The notes under the pieces are model-generated. The model did no database searches. It worked only from the letters and a program-made list of their open reading frames with translations, and had not been told where the DNA came from. From the NCBI RefSeq assembly GCF_905147365.1, contig NC_056408.1, forward strand, positions 1,178,001-1,242,000: a stretch of DNA of 64,000 nucleotides, read 5' to 3'. Of this stretch, positions 42,901-49,826 are shown piece by piece (within the stretch, counting starts at the first letter, position 1; every line of letters starts with the position of its first letter). This DNA comes from Aricia agestis. Taxonomy: Eukaryota; Arthropoda; Insecta; Lepidoptera; Lycaenidae. A program made the translations under genes and the position numbers.

Positions 42901-45733
42901 ATAATTTAATATTTATCTGACCCAGTTTCAATACCGAATGCACTGTACCAACTGGTTATTAAGTCAATCAAAACATACGTTCAAACTTGCCTACCTTACT
43001 ACCCACGTTAAAGTCTTGAAGACAATGTTTAAGTTCATTCATAGAACTGATATGCTACACATTTTTATTTTTTATTTTTATTGTCTGCTATTATTGTAAA
43101 GTAAAAAGATTACATTGCTTTCTTTTTAATATTGTTTAGAATAGTTTAGATTAAACTACTGAATCGATTTCGATGGAACTTATCACCAATATAGTGAGTT
43201 GTGGTAAAATGTTTGATTCTGGCAAGATCTTCTTTTGACTACACATAATTGCTGAAATAATATTACGTAATTATATAGCTAATAGCACATAGTAACTAAA
43301 AAGTAATAGTAGAGTAATATATAAATATTAAATAGTATGGACTGATGGCTCAACTGTAAACTGGTATAAAATAATAAGTGGTAAACAATGCAATTCCTAT
43401 ATGGCAAAGTACTAAAAACTAGTCAAGCAAGCCATTTAACAAACAGGTGTATTTGAAGGTATTTATTTGTACGCTATTAGTGACCTAAATAATACGAGAC
43501 TGATCAGCAGCTGCCTAATTGTTATGGAGACGGCGCGTGCGTGCTTACTGGAATATGACAGATGTGAGAGCAAGTAAGTAAATAGACGTTCCGTACGGCT
43601 TCGCCCAATTTGATATTTCACAGACAAATTAGCCCACAAAAATCCTTCATGTGGTCTATTTCTTATTTGTGCCAAATAACAGAAAAATTGCTCCAGTAGT
43701 TCGTGAGATAAGCCCTTTCAAATAACTTCCCCCGTTTTTTTTACATTTTCCTATATTTCTTCGGCCCTACTAGTCGTAGCGTAATAAAATATAGCCTATA
43801 GCCTTCCTCGATAAATGGGCTATCTACCACTGAAATAATGTTTTAAAACGGAGTAGTTCCTGAGATTAGCGTGTTCAAATAAGCCCTTTCAAATATATTT
43901 CCTACCGTTTTTTCCACATTTTCCTCTTTTTTTTCTGCTCCTATTAGTCTACTACTGAAATAATTTTTTAAATCGGACCAGTAGTTCCTGAGATTAGCGT
44001 GTTCAAACAAACAAACAAACTCTTCCGCTTTATAATATTAGTATAGATATGACAGATGTGAGAGTAACAAGAGGTAAAACAGTGACTCGAGGGACTAAAC
44101 TTTATATAAAATGTCGAAATTTGTATGATTTGAAATTAAAAATTATTAATTGCTTAAAAAATAAATCAATTGATATTCTGAGCCTCACTTTTTTGATGAT
44201 GGAGGTAATTTAGTAAGTATAGTTATTTTAATAGTAATAAGAATGATGAAAATTTCTAAAAAACTACTTTAACTACTCATCATAATATTATAATGATGAT
44301 TTAAGTCTATGGACACAATTGTGCATAATATTATATGCAATAAAAAAACTTAGTTTATGTGTATGCTATGGCCAAAAACAGATATTTTAATAACATCTGC
44401 TTTGAATGTTAAAATTAAGACTCACTTGAAGGGATGTTCCATCGGAGCAGACATTAAAGCTGCCGGGTCAGCATCGTCCTCCTCCTCCGTCTGCATACAT
44501 CTCCGCAGCTCTTGGAACCTCTTACGACCTTGCACAACCTACAATGTGTTAAATTTTTGTAACAGCAATTTAAAATAGATTTTTAATTAAAATACATAAT
44601 AAAACAACTTTTTTCTTAAGAAATTTTGTTTTTTAAGTAAATTAACTCAAGCCTATTAACTTGATTTACTACATTTTTGACATAATTTATCAAATTGTAA
44701 TGCAACAAATTATAAAAACACTTAACTAAATTACAAAATAATTTAAGATAAAATATTCTTTGTTTATGTTTAGATCAAAACATAGTCTTTGTGAGAATTT
44801 TAAGCTAGTTTTACTTTATTTCAAGAGTTATCAATAAATAAAGAATAAACTATTTAACCCATCAATCCCCAAGCGGCAGCCGGCTGCCGCATAACATTTG
44901 AAAATCTATTGTACCTGCGATACCCACGATGGAGGTGTTAAGTAGTTTATTCTTTGTTTATTGGCCTTATGCCAATAAATATTATGTTAATACTTACACT
45001 CTTGATGGTAGTTCTGTCATCTTGCTCTTCAGAAGTCTCCGAGGGCTGACTGGTGTTGGCTGCTATGGGTTCATCTTTATTAGCCACTGCTTTCTCTTTC
45101 TCCGCATTTGCTATGTCCGACAAGTTTATATTTTTACACAGGGAGGATCTTCTGTAACCAATTTAAATAAAAATTTGTAAAGATCTAGGAATGCCCCACT
45201 TCATAATATACAGGCACATTAAATATAGTTGTATGGTTGGTAAAGTATGTTTTATCAGACTAACATTCTTGAGAAATTAACTTGTAATAATGGCTGCTGG
45301 ACTGATAAAATTTACTCACTTCTTAAAATTGTTTATAAAGTTTATGCTTTTAACTTTGAGCATTATGTTGTGTACAGATCAGAGCACTAGCTGCAACTAG
45401 GAGACCTACATTTGTGTTGACTGCAATGACAAACTGGGCATGTAATCATCTGTCGATATGCATCAAGGACGAAATGGACTAGTAAAACATCTGTTGATTT
45501 CAACAGGCCTAGTAAAACTTGTTTTAGAAACATGTACACTAGTAAAAACTTTTCCCAAAGTTTGTCGACCCATGCAGGGCGGGAAATTGACACTCACTAT
45601 AGTTATTTAGGTGGGGTAATGTAGTTACATTAATTATCTAGCATAGAATAACATAGAAAACTTACTTGGATCCCTTTACAGGTGTAAATTCCTCAGCATC
45701 GTAAAACTCCTCCGAATCACTGCTATCACCCAT
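21920..45733 (-). CDS. WDR44: WDR44-like RAB11-effector WD40 protein (17 exons, 959 residues)
   Basis: WDR44 (rabphilin-11) binds RAB11 and VAP proteins and acts in endosome recycling, tubulation and ciliary trafficking. Exons, 5' to 3': 45733-45666, 45151-44998, 44538-44426, 42558-42470, 42134-42039, 40539-40375, 39900-39776, 39188-39080, 38298-38236, 37746-37653, 37523-37399, 37193-37073, 35543-35430, 32437-32239, 23601-23470, 23312-22341, 22060-21920. Every junction has GT/AG and matching phase, with 2,880 coding bases and a TGA stop at 21920-21922. Residues 9-15 (EFYDAEE) form a FFAT-type VAP-binding motif, as in vertebrate WDR44. EPDVIASTK lies in exon 6, and the conserved TRVTVLNLDTGE...CINPLSLHIMR block spans exons 11-12. 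GPYDFDGIK in exon 14 precedes the propeller (about 550-955), with KNYFLLSSSMDKTVRLWH and the C-terminal ADFNGCIKVFV. The human protein is 913 residues. The ATG lies in a short first exon. Intron 14 is 8.6 kb because of transposons. Confidence 0.95.
23618..24064 (+). mobile_element. Solo LTR (447 bp) next to WDR44 exon 15
   Basis: Starts TGTTACGG and ends CCGTAACA, flanked by ATAA at 23614-23617 and 24065-24068. It contains a TATAAAAAG promoter box (about 23815) and AATAAA (about 24015), so it reads on the + strand. A 4-bp duplication and TG..CA ends fit a Gypsy-type LTR left after LTR-LTR recombination. A longer member of the family lies at 48385-48970. Confidence 0.8.
24155..24799 (-). repeat. 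BEL/Pao 3' LTR
   Basis: 645 bp; identical by eye to the 5' LTR at 30080-30724. It is the 3' LTR in minus-strand orientation, directly after the polypurine tract. It supplies the TAA stop of the polyprotein. Confidence 0.9.
24791..29404 (-). CDS. BEL/Pao gag-pol polyprotein, integrase core deleted (1,537 residues)
   Basis: Encodes the retrotransposon's capsid and enzymes in one frame. The ATG at 29404 opens a gag region with a coiled-coil stretch (about 85-125). CCHC-like knuckles lie at about 470-540 (CPVC, CFRC), and an aspartic protease with ALLDEGST at 579-586, where the usual D-S/T-G reads D-E-G. The reverse transcriptase at about 850-1060 has VADIKEMFLQI and YMDD at 995-998. RNase H begins about 1173 (FCDASEK), and the integrase zinc-binding start is at about 1479-1500 (HHTHAVFNHGNHQT). 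The catalytic DDE integrase core that BEL polyproteins normally carry next is absent: the frame runs straight to the polypurine tract and stops in the LTR. The frame is otherwise open throughout. An autonomous copy would need integrase from elsewhere. Confidence 0.92.
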   Translation of the reverse strand: MENARVLRSGKSTPSREETPSSGQTTTHETNTWSRGTGVEDTTESSTRTDARAKLNSVPAQIDNVVENVGSAPGTIVNVPGDRASSKLSALQAELEYHNSELARARAASAAAMSRLEIARIELGESTDADQPPRSNKTRVEGWISEQCVRPSTSAQNPGRDPRPTENIEPRAGNTSLSDMTLLANAIVQAVNSSRSEATPKFIHELPHFDGTITEWMAFKSVFNDTADMFSDIQNVARLRKALRGAARETVRALLYTVSDPYEIIDTLERRYGRPELLILSEIENIKRLPRMTEDGRNVSSFASKISNTVAAIKSLNQPQYLYSPELVGRIVDKLNIILKYKWYEFKSERPGAPELELMARFLNIMADQCGAMFAYETAREERRGKMKPRAVNTTRTRTHRSTRYDSDSSCDRSDCEVTYEPRNTVAAAFKPSAKKAEPFRPKHRTPRPATEAPRSATEAPSNSSNRNNCPVCSGSHTTINCADFIKLSVSERWDAAKNSKLCFRCLNNSHGRTFRCKYIPCGINGCEASHNKLLHGSGSAAPPASGNVSSINHVRASNTYLKVVPVEISGPVGTTATYALLDEGSTLTLVERTVADSVAPRGRSQLLKLEGVGGNQIDDPESCNISLTIRGACSRNLEKMNASTISNLNLTPQSVSKDLVRQCSHLAELEDELCYEQAKPTILIGQDNWHLITSRQLRIGNKGQPVASLTKLGWVLHGQDASSRNLNNIQFISHVRTSQSEDPALELIRNYFSIESLGIEPRKPKADPDERALTVLNRTCNKMNDCDRYESGLLWKTDNEVMPNNKKQALSRLYNLENKLDKNLNLKIEYSKQVNNLLSSGYAELVSTPATSPRTWYLPHFSVVHPQKGKVRLVFDAAAKCGGKCLNDALLTGPDLLQSLFGVLVRFREGKIAVVADIKEMFLQIKVIESDRDSLRFLWRGDDRNIPPREYRMTSLIFGAASSPCVAIHVKNKNAQNFSSEYPKVAKAAERNFYMDDYLDSFDDADEARQAVNAMYRINLGASFELRGWASNVPEVIKDVSDKRISGATTLGKSDTERTLGLIWNHARDTLGFNVNLRNTPSSVISGEILPTKRQVTSAVMSVFDPLGLVSPVTMVGKCLIQEIWRSGVGWDDPITKEHHITWMSFINNLNLLRTFEIERYVPAPPSGEGELHIFCDASEKVYSAAVYFVSMNNNTKTARLVTGKAKVAPLKPISIPRLELQAAVLGSRLAESVKRESDYKITKSYYWSDSKTVLAWIRSDPRTFKSFVAHRLAEIESTTTPADWRWVPSADNVADDATKGIPVNFSSTHRWFTGPSFILDDPATWPCEKRTAAPLPPSGEERIIKQVHVCVDHVNNDYLPKVERFSKYKRLVRAAATVLLSAEAFKAKLLKRKVNTEISPDHIRLAELLLIKRSQNISFADDIKTIEAGQRPPKRSPFHKLAVKLDRSGILYLDSRVKEEYNLPVLHAKEEFTRLLVHHTHAVFNHGNHQTVMNELRQRYHIIGLRSILRYISSDSRKQPGIKRFGACARGGDCK
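30060..30077 (-). promoter_or_regulatory. Putative BEL/Pao primer-binding site
   Basis: Just inside the 5' LTR, two bases after its end, the minus strand reads TGGTCCTTCAGAAGCCGG. TGG plus the following bases is the expected complement of a tRNA 3' end. It partly resembles a tRNA-Tyr complement, but I could not assign the primer tRNA firmly. Confidence 0.55.
30080..30724 (-). repeat. BEL/Pao 5' LTR
   Basis: 645 bp; identical by eye to the other LTR, indicating recent insertion or gene conversion. It would drive transcription on the minus strand, the same direction as WDR44. Confidence 0.9.
31660..32067. mobile_element. MITE interrupted by two further MITEs (WDR44 intron 14)
   Basis: The outer inverted arms are CGCGACACTT plus TGTTCCATAGAACTGACG at left and CAGTTCTATGGAACGTGAAG plus TGTCGTG at right. 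Inside the left arm sits a TTAA-flanked element (31674-31810; arms GTTTCACCACTT and CTGATAA). In the centre sits a third (31870-32038; arms TTAGTGCGAGTTTTATTCGA and CGTTAACGCG) flanked by TCAG. The TTAA duplication suggests a piggyBac-type MITE. Confidence 0.7.
32098..32224. mobile_element. MITE ending 13 bp from the WDR44 exon 14 donor
   Basis: Inverted ends GGGTCAATTCACCGAAACGC and inverted GGGTCAATTCAGACCGCAAC. It lies immediately downstream (in transcript sense) of exon 14, whose donor is at 32238. Confidence 0.7.
32535..32646. repeat. Palindromic MITE-like hairpin upstream of exon 14
   Basis: The left arm CAGACGAACGGCACTTGTCG is matched inverted by CGACAAGTGCCGTTCGTCTG. The flanks AGCTCTAA/CTCTAAAGCT extend the pairing loosely. 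It lies about 100 bp upstream of the exon 14 acceptor. Confidence 0.7.
33857..33980 (-). mobile_element. Helitron 3' terminus, minus strand
   Basis: Read on the minus strand it ends CCAAGCAAAGCTCGGTCATA then TAGCTAG before T. The terminal hairpin (AAGCAAAGCTCGGT-type) and CTAG end fit a second Helitron family. The body is interrupted by the next TIR element and its 5' end was not located. WDR44 intron 13. Confidence 0.5.
33971..34687. mobile_element. 717-bp TIR element in WDR44 intron 13
   Basis: The ends AATAGGCTACTTGACCTA and the exact inverted TAGGTCAAGTAGCCTATT lie 0.7 kb apart. No transposase frame is present. It appears to be inserted in or beside the Helitron fragment. Confidence 0.6.
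34988..35127. mobile_element. 140-bp Tc1/mariner-type MITE
   Basis: TACAGGGTGTAACAAAA at left is matched inverted by TTTTGTTACACTCTGTA at right, with TA at both ends. It contains the word TAAGTATTATCACTAACTT, related to the larger MITEs at 54431 and 60924. Confidence 0.65.
35221..35425. repeat. C-rich tract (G-rich in WDR44 RNA) after exon 13
   Basis: Repeated CACACCCC-like units on + are GGGGTGTG units on the transcribed strand. The tract starts 5 bases inside intron 13 from the exon 13 donor (35429). Confidence 0.75.
36127..36267. mobile_element. MITE in WDR44 intron 12
   Basis: The outer arms AATAAAAATATTTA/TAAATATTTTTATT and inner arms GGTCTGCT/AGCAGACC pair as an imperfect palindrome. 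Non-coding. Confidence 0.55.
36405..36525. promoter_or_regulatory. CpG-dense island within WDR44 intron 12
   Basis: An abrupt run rich in CG, with GGGCGGGGCC, GCGCGGACGGCGAGCG and GACGCGCGCGCCCGCC, sits inside AT-rich intron. It contains no open exon with good splice signals on both ends. It could be an internal promoter or enhancer, or a GC-rich transposon relic; I cannot tell which. Confidence 0.35.
38562..39058. mobile_element. MITE family D split by a GGCAAACGAGC repeat
   Basis: The left arm TTGATTCATAGGCAATTGAC then GGATCTACGTCAATTGGTCG and the right arm CGACCAATTTACGTAGATCC then CATCTGCCTATGATTCAA pair inverted. The 320-bp dispersed repeat (38675-38994) sits between them. WDR44 intron 8. 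Confidence 0.7.
38675..38994 (-). repeat. GGCAAACGAGC dispersed repeat, copy 3, with 8-bp target duplication
   Basis: A full copy inserted in MITE D. ATAGGTTT occurs at 38667-38674 and 38995-39002. The T tract at the left is a poly(A) tail on the minus strand. This gives the best evidence in the window for how the repeat integrates. Confidence 0.75.
40197..40413. repeat. Local tandem duplication covering the WDR44 exon 6 3' end
   Basis: 40197-40297 and 40316-40413 share GATATCATC, CAAGT, AAAAGGGTTTACTTCTCTTC and TGGGCGGGGCTACGGGG. The second copy holds the real 3' end and donor of exon 6 (donor at 40374). The first carries a duplicate donor in the downstream intron. Confidence 0.75.
41203..41270. 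repeat. One arm of MITE family D
   Basis: CGAGGAAATTGATTCCTAGG then TAGTTGACAGACTAAC and GTCGGATCACGTCAATTC match one half of family D; the other arm is absent. WDR44 intron 5. Confidence 0.5.
41916..41990 (-). repeat. Fragment of the GGCAAACGAGC repeat
   Basis: Matches CCGTCGCCCATGGACACTCG and GAAGAGCTGCAGGTGCGTTG followed by CCGGCCTTTTAAAAGGG. WDR44 intron 5, about 50 bp from the exon 5 donor. Confidence 0.65.
42641..42723 (-). tRNA. tRNA-Leu (anticodon CAG)
   Basis: The minus strand reads GTCAGGATGGCCGAGCGGTC...CTGCG-TTCAGGT-CGCAG...GGTTCGAATCC...TTCTGAC. The acceptor stem GTCAGGA/TTCTGAC closes with a G-T pair at most. The A box (TGGCCGAGCGG) and B box are intact, the anticodon is CAG, and there is a long type II variable arm typical of leucine. 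TTTTT follows after 8 bases, a pol III terminator. It lies in WDR44 intron 3, on the same strand as the host gene. All features suggest a functional gene. Confidence 0.96.
43571..44046 (-). mobile_element. Helitron-like insert flanked by 18-bp direct repeats
   Basis: Read on the minus strand it begins CTATACTAATATTATAAAGC and contains (GTTT)n and the CTACTGGTCCGATTTAAAA segment of lepidopteran Helitrons. The direct repeat ATATGACAGATGTGAGAG flanks it (43553-43570 and 44047-44064). Helitrons do not make target duplications, so this flank is odd. WDR44 intron 3. Confidence 0.55.
44832..44963. mobile_element. MITE with GCAGCCGGCTGC core in WDR44 intron 2
   Basis: The arms CAATAAATAAAGAATAAACT and inverted CCAATAAACAAAGAATAAAC pair, with GGCAGCCGGCTGCC and CTGCGATACCCACGATGG inside. 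Related sequence occurs in the Helitron at 4252-5692. Confidence 0.65.
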
Positions 45734-45993
45734 TGCTTATTAGTCAAATGTCTTTTAAACAGGAATATATCACTTGCTATATAAATTTCTTATTGAAACA
45801 TGTTTTTCAAGCATATTTATTTACAATAATGCACCAAATTTTATAAATCACTAAAATATCTGGAATTTCAACCATTTTTGACTTTGACATTGGTTGACAC
45901 AAGTGACATTGACATTTGACACTGACAGTATACTTTCTTCGTGAAGCAAAGATCATGCACAGCAACAGCTGTGAACAGTAAAAATAAAAATTG
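45734..45993 (-). promoter_or_regulatory. WDR44 5' UTR and promoter region
   Basis: Between the WDR44 start codon and the first TTA MITE there are about 260 bases. On + they contain closely spaced GACA words (GGTTGACAC, GTGACATTGACATTTGACAC, split by two bases). No TATA box is clear in the minus direction. The location is inferred from the gene start only. Confidence 0.4.
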
Positions 45994-45996
45994 TTA

Positions 45997-46451
45997 TGTC
46001 GGCTGTACACTCTCGCCGAGACACAGCGAGGCGGCCCGAGTGCGAGAGTGTAAATGGGTGCGCTCGCCTCGTCTCGCCTGTCTCGGACCCTCTCGGTCCG
46101 GTGTCGGTATTTTGCGCCCGAGACAAAGGGTCTAGCGAGGAAAGCGAGCGCATTACTGTACACTCTCGCGTTTTTTCACTACTAGTCGCGCCGCTAGACA
46201 GTGCAGAACAGAAAAATAACAATAATAAACGTCATTATCAGTCATTATCTGTGAGAAATAAAATTAAATATGATTATAGATCTTTGGATTACATTGATAT
46301 CTTTCGATGCATAGAGAAAAATAATGGTCCATCTTCTCTGAGTTCATAACTGCAATTGAACTAAGCGAGAATGTACATGATCGCACTCGGGCAAGGGGCT
46401 CTCGCACGAGACTCTCGTCCGAGAGCTCTCGGCGAGAGTGTACAGCCGACA
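45997..46451. mobile_element. 455-bp TTA-flanked MITE, copy 1
   Basis: The ends TGTCGGCTGTACACTCTCGC (left) and its exact inverse at right are flanked by TTA (45994-45996 and 46452-46454), as for PIF/Harbinger MITEs. The interior is rich in CTCTCGG and CGAGAGTG words, which produce spurious open frames. It lies about 260 bp upstream of the WDR44 start. Confidence 0.85.
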
Positions 46452-46732
46452 TTATCACAAACCAAACCAACAAAATATAACAATGATGTTAGTAAGTTGT
46501 TACTTGTTTTATCTGTTTCATTATCAATTTTATCACAGTAAACCACAGAAGTAAACCATTCTCTTAAGAAACAAGTCTACAGTATTTGCAGTAAATCGCA
46601 TTGTTTTGCTTATTTTAAACTTAAGAGTTGGTATTTTAAACAAGTCGAGGCAGTATAATTATTAATTTATAATCTAGTCTCCAGTCACTATAAAAGTCCA
46701 GTGCCTTCAACTATATAAGGGGCAGGACGCAG

Positions 46733-46891
46733 GTTGATCAACCTGATATTAAATATTGCCCTTATCTCTGGACACGGGCGGCTGCCGGCTTCGCCCACAA
46801 GATCATTAATATCAAACGCAGGGCCTCTCAAATTGTTCATGGCCTTAACCATTCAGTCACGCTTGACTACGTGGAACTACCTTTAAAATAA
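46733..46891 (+). pseudogene. Unidentified protein-like fragment (52 codons)
   Basis: After an acceptor-like CAG at 46730-46732 the + strand is open for 52 codons to a TAA at 46889-46891. The composition (VDQPDIKYCPYLWTR, HKIINIKRRASQIVHG, NHSVTLDYVELPLK) looks like real protein. I do not recognise the family. It may be the last exon of an unseen gene or a retroposed fragment. It lies between the two 455-bp MITE copies, with no start codon. Confidence 0.3.
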
Positions 46892-47249
46892 CATATTTTA
46901 CTCGCATTTACTCTGCATCTGTCATCTGTCATGAAACAGTTTCAAGGTTCAAGTTCAACATGCTACTTTGACTGTTCTCTAACTAGCGCTTTACTCTGAA
47001 AGCTTTCTGCCGCGCTTTGTAAAACTGGAATGTAAAAATGGAATATTCTGTCACCAGCAGGGCCAGTTTTAGCACTACCAGCGCCCTGGACAAGATTTCC
47101 TCGACGCCCAGGCTGCTGGTAGTGCCAAAAAAGGCGGCGCCCCTTTTGTTTGCGTTCGGCGCCCCTTTTTATCCGGTGCCCTGGGCGGTCGCCCAGCATC
47201 GAAACGCTGCTACTGGTCACCACTCACCAGCGATGTTTCGGAAACATTA

Positions 47250-47703
47250 TGTCGGTTGTACATTCTCGCCGAGACACAGCGAGGCGGCCCGAGTGCGAGA
47301 GTGTAAATGGGTGCGCTCGCCTCGTCTCGCCTGTCTCGGACCCTCTCGGTCCGGTGTCGGTATTTTGCGCCCGAGACAAAGGGTCTCGCGAGGAAAGCGA
47401 GCGCATTACAGTACACTCTAGCGTTTTTCACTACTAGTCGCGCCGCTAGACAGCGCAGAACAGAAAAATAACAATAATAAACGTTATTATCAGTCATTAT
47501 CTGTGAGAAATAAAATAAATTTTGATTATAGATCTTTGGATTACAATGATATCTTTCGATGCATAGAGAAAAATAATGGTCCATCTTCTCTGAGTTCATA
47601 ACTGCGATTGAACTAAGCGAGAATGTACATGATCGCACTCGGGCAAGGGGCTCTCGCACGAGACTCTCGCCCGAGAGCTCTCGGCAAGAGTGTACAGCCG
47701 ACA
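47250..47703. mobile_element. 454-bp TTA-flanked MITE, copy 2
   Basis: Same family and orientation as 45997-46451 and nearly identical through the interior. TTA lies at 47247-47249 and 47704-47706. The left end reads TGTCGGTTGTACATTCTCGC, two changes from copy 1. Confidence 0.85.
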
Positions 47704-47724
47704 TTACAAGTTGCAAAACTTCAA

Positions 47725-47842
47725 GAAGGGCGTATTCCCTTTGAAAAGGTCAGCGACCTTTTTGCAAGTCCTTTGATATTCGTTGGCGACGACACTCGCT
47801 TTTTAACCCCCGACAAAAAAGAGGGGTGTTATAAGTTTAACG

Positions 47843-47877
<35 letters not shown>

Positions 47878-47975
47878 GTGTGTATCTGTCCGTGGCATCG
47901 TAGCGTCCAAACGGGTGAACCGATTTTGATCTAGTTTTTTTTGTTTGAAAGCTGACATGATCGAGAGTGTTCTTA
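47725..47975. repeat. Lepidopteran AACCCCCGACAAAAAAGAGG repeat with (TGTC)n
   Basis: CCCCGACAAAAAAGAGGGGT and TTATAAGTTTAACGTGTCTG lead into a TGTC microsatellite (about 47844-47876), then GGTGAACCGATTTTGATCTA and ATCGAGAGTGTTCTTAGCTA. I have met this repeat widely in moth and butterfly DNA. Its class is not determined. Confidence 0.55.
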
Positions 47976-47978
47976 GCT

Positions 47979-48384
47979 ATAATTCATCATCATCAGCCTG
48001 CTCAGTGCTGGACAATCAGGGTTTATCTGGTTCATGAAAGGCCGTTAGCAACTTGTAGTCGTTTGATGGGTTTTATATTTCATTCTAGTTGTAAATATAT
48101 AATATGACATAACATAATAATAGAAAGTTGACCTGGTGTTGCAGCATCAGCTGGTAATCAATAGGATATCCAACTCCTCGCCAACTTAGAGCAGAGGTTT
48201 CGTGTTTGGGCTCATTTTGATTGCGACAACCAGTAAGAAGTAGATAGACACTAAATATTTACATGCTGCTGCTGCAGCATCGTATGAACCCAAAGTAGAG
48301 GTTTCATGTTTGGGCTCATATTAACGGCCTCATCGAAAAGGACATTGATAAATGGTAATCATGAGAATATGATTCTGTTGATAT
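47979..48384. other. Intergenic, repeat fragments only
   Basis: A CATCATCATCAGCCTGCTCA fragment of another common lepidopteran repeat is followed by two related blocks with GAGGTTTCGTGTTTGGGCTC (48196) and GAGGTTTCATGTTTGGGCTC (48298). No gene seen. Confidence 0.45.
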
Positions 48385-48970
48385 TGTTACGTGCTAGGGT
48401 TCGAAGAATTCGGAGATAAAGACCTGGTGACTCTTTTTAAGACTTTATTCACTATGTCTAGGTCACACAAGCACACACTAGGTCACAACACTTAGCACTA
48501 AGTCCAAACACTAATCACTAGGTCCAATCACTAAGCACTATCACTGTCCTAGGTCGTAGCCAAGTCGCAGGTTTCACTGGTTCACTCACTATTGATCACT
48601 TGTTGTCACTCCGAAATCGCCTTGATGAAAGCTCGAAACGAACTGAACTCCGGGCCGTCTACCTGCGGCTTTTTATATGGCGAGACGAATTCCAGAAAGT
48701 TCCCGATTCACGTAAACAAGTAAACAAGTGGAACTTTCTAGGAGGCTCGAGCATGTACCACAATAAACATAAACAACTAAACACGTAAACAAAATAAACC
48801 GGTAAACACGTAATAAATGTTGGACTTTTCTAGAAGGTTCGTGTATGTACTTGCGCACCTCATGCCATCTAGTATTGAGTAGGGGATTTATGTTGCCTGT
48901 GTTCCCTCGGTAAGTTTCGCTGGTTTGTCGCTAGATGGCACTACGTGTCCGTATACCATGTACCGTAACA
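48385..48970 (-). mobile_element. Solo LTR (586 bp), minus orientation
   Basis: Starts TGTTACGTGC and ends TACCGTAACA, with ATAT at 48381-48384 and 48971-48974. On the minus strand it shows ATATAAAAAG (TATA box) and AATAAAGTCTT (poly(A) signal). It belongs to the same family as 23618-24064 but keeps about 150 bp that the other has lost. Confidence 0.8.
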
Positions 48971-49008
48971 ATATTAATTAATTTTCTGCACTATAACCTA
49001 CATAAGTT

Positions 49009-49652
49009 TGTGGCGGTACCCACAATTCGCCTAACATTCCTGCATCGCGATATCGAAGTTTCGGAGAACGGCAAGATATATACAACGTCTGAAAAGACGT
49101 CAGTGGGCTTCGGCCTGACCGTGCATGCTATCTCGCTCGGTCGGAAGATCTTCCTTTTCGGCCGCCACGAACAACGTTAAATTGGTGACCACCGACAAGA
49201 ACACGCATCCTTCTGGACATTAATCATCATCAACACTCCCCGCCCATCCGCACCACATCAGCAGACATCAAGCATAACCGGGTCGCTTCGACCATAAGCC
49301 GCGTTAGGCTTCCGCGCCGGTCGAACCCGCGTCTGGCTTGAACGAGGCAGCCATAGGCTACAACGACCGGTCAGCATGCAGAGCACGGGGTCCCTCTCCT
49401 GGTCATTGCACGCGTAGCTTCGGCCCACACCTGACAACACAAGCGCATCGAAGAATACCACAGGTCTTCGGGGGGAGTGATGTGGCGGTACCCACAATTC
49501 GCCTAACATTCCTGCATCGCGCTATCGAAGTTTCGGAGAACGGCAAGATATATACAACGTCTGAAATGACGTCAGTGGGCTTCGGCCTGACCGAGCATGC
49601 TATCTCGCTCGGTCGGAAGATCTTCCTTTTCGGCCGCCACTAACAACGTTAA
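49009..49652. mobile_element. TRIM: 644-bp mini LTR retrotransposon with 172-bp LTRs
   Basis: Direct repeats at 49009-49180 and 49481-49652 are each 172 bp. They begin TGTGGCGGTACCCACAATTC and end AACAACGTTAA, and differ at about four sites. The 5-bp duplication AAGTT occurs at 49004-49008 and 49653-49657. After the first LTR comes AT-TGGTGACCACCGAC, a plausible primer-binding site. Before the second is CGGGGGGAGTGA, a polypurine tract. The 300-bp interior codes for nothing recognisable, so it would depend on proteins from another LTR element. Confidence 0.85.
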
Positions 49653-49692
49653 AAGTTTAAAAAGTATGAAATAAAATAAAATTAAGAAATTT

Positions 49693-49826
49693 AAAAAACC
49701 CCCGCCAAACGACTTTAAAAAGTAATGAAATAATATTTACTGCCTTCAAGTTCAAATAATTCCTAACTTGTGTAAAGTAATATTTTAGTCCATAATTTTT
49801 GTCAAGGTGTGTCGGGGGACCGCTAA
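49693..49826. repeat. Element F, uninterrupted copy
   Basis: Ends in AACCCCCGCCAAACGACTTT and GTCGGGGGACCGCTA. The same element, inverted and interrupted by a hAT MITE, is at 57100-57730, so this copy represents the empty site. Confidence 0.7.

Noticed and set aside
45807..47716. Several open frames of 60-168 codons on both strands
   Set aside because: They arise from the CTCTCGG-rich interior of the two 455-bp MITEs and repeat in both copies.
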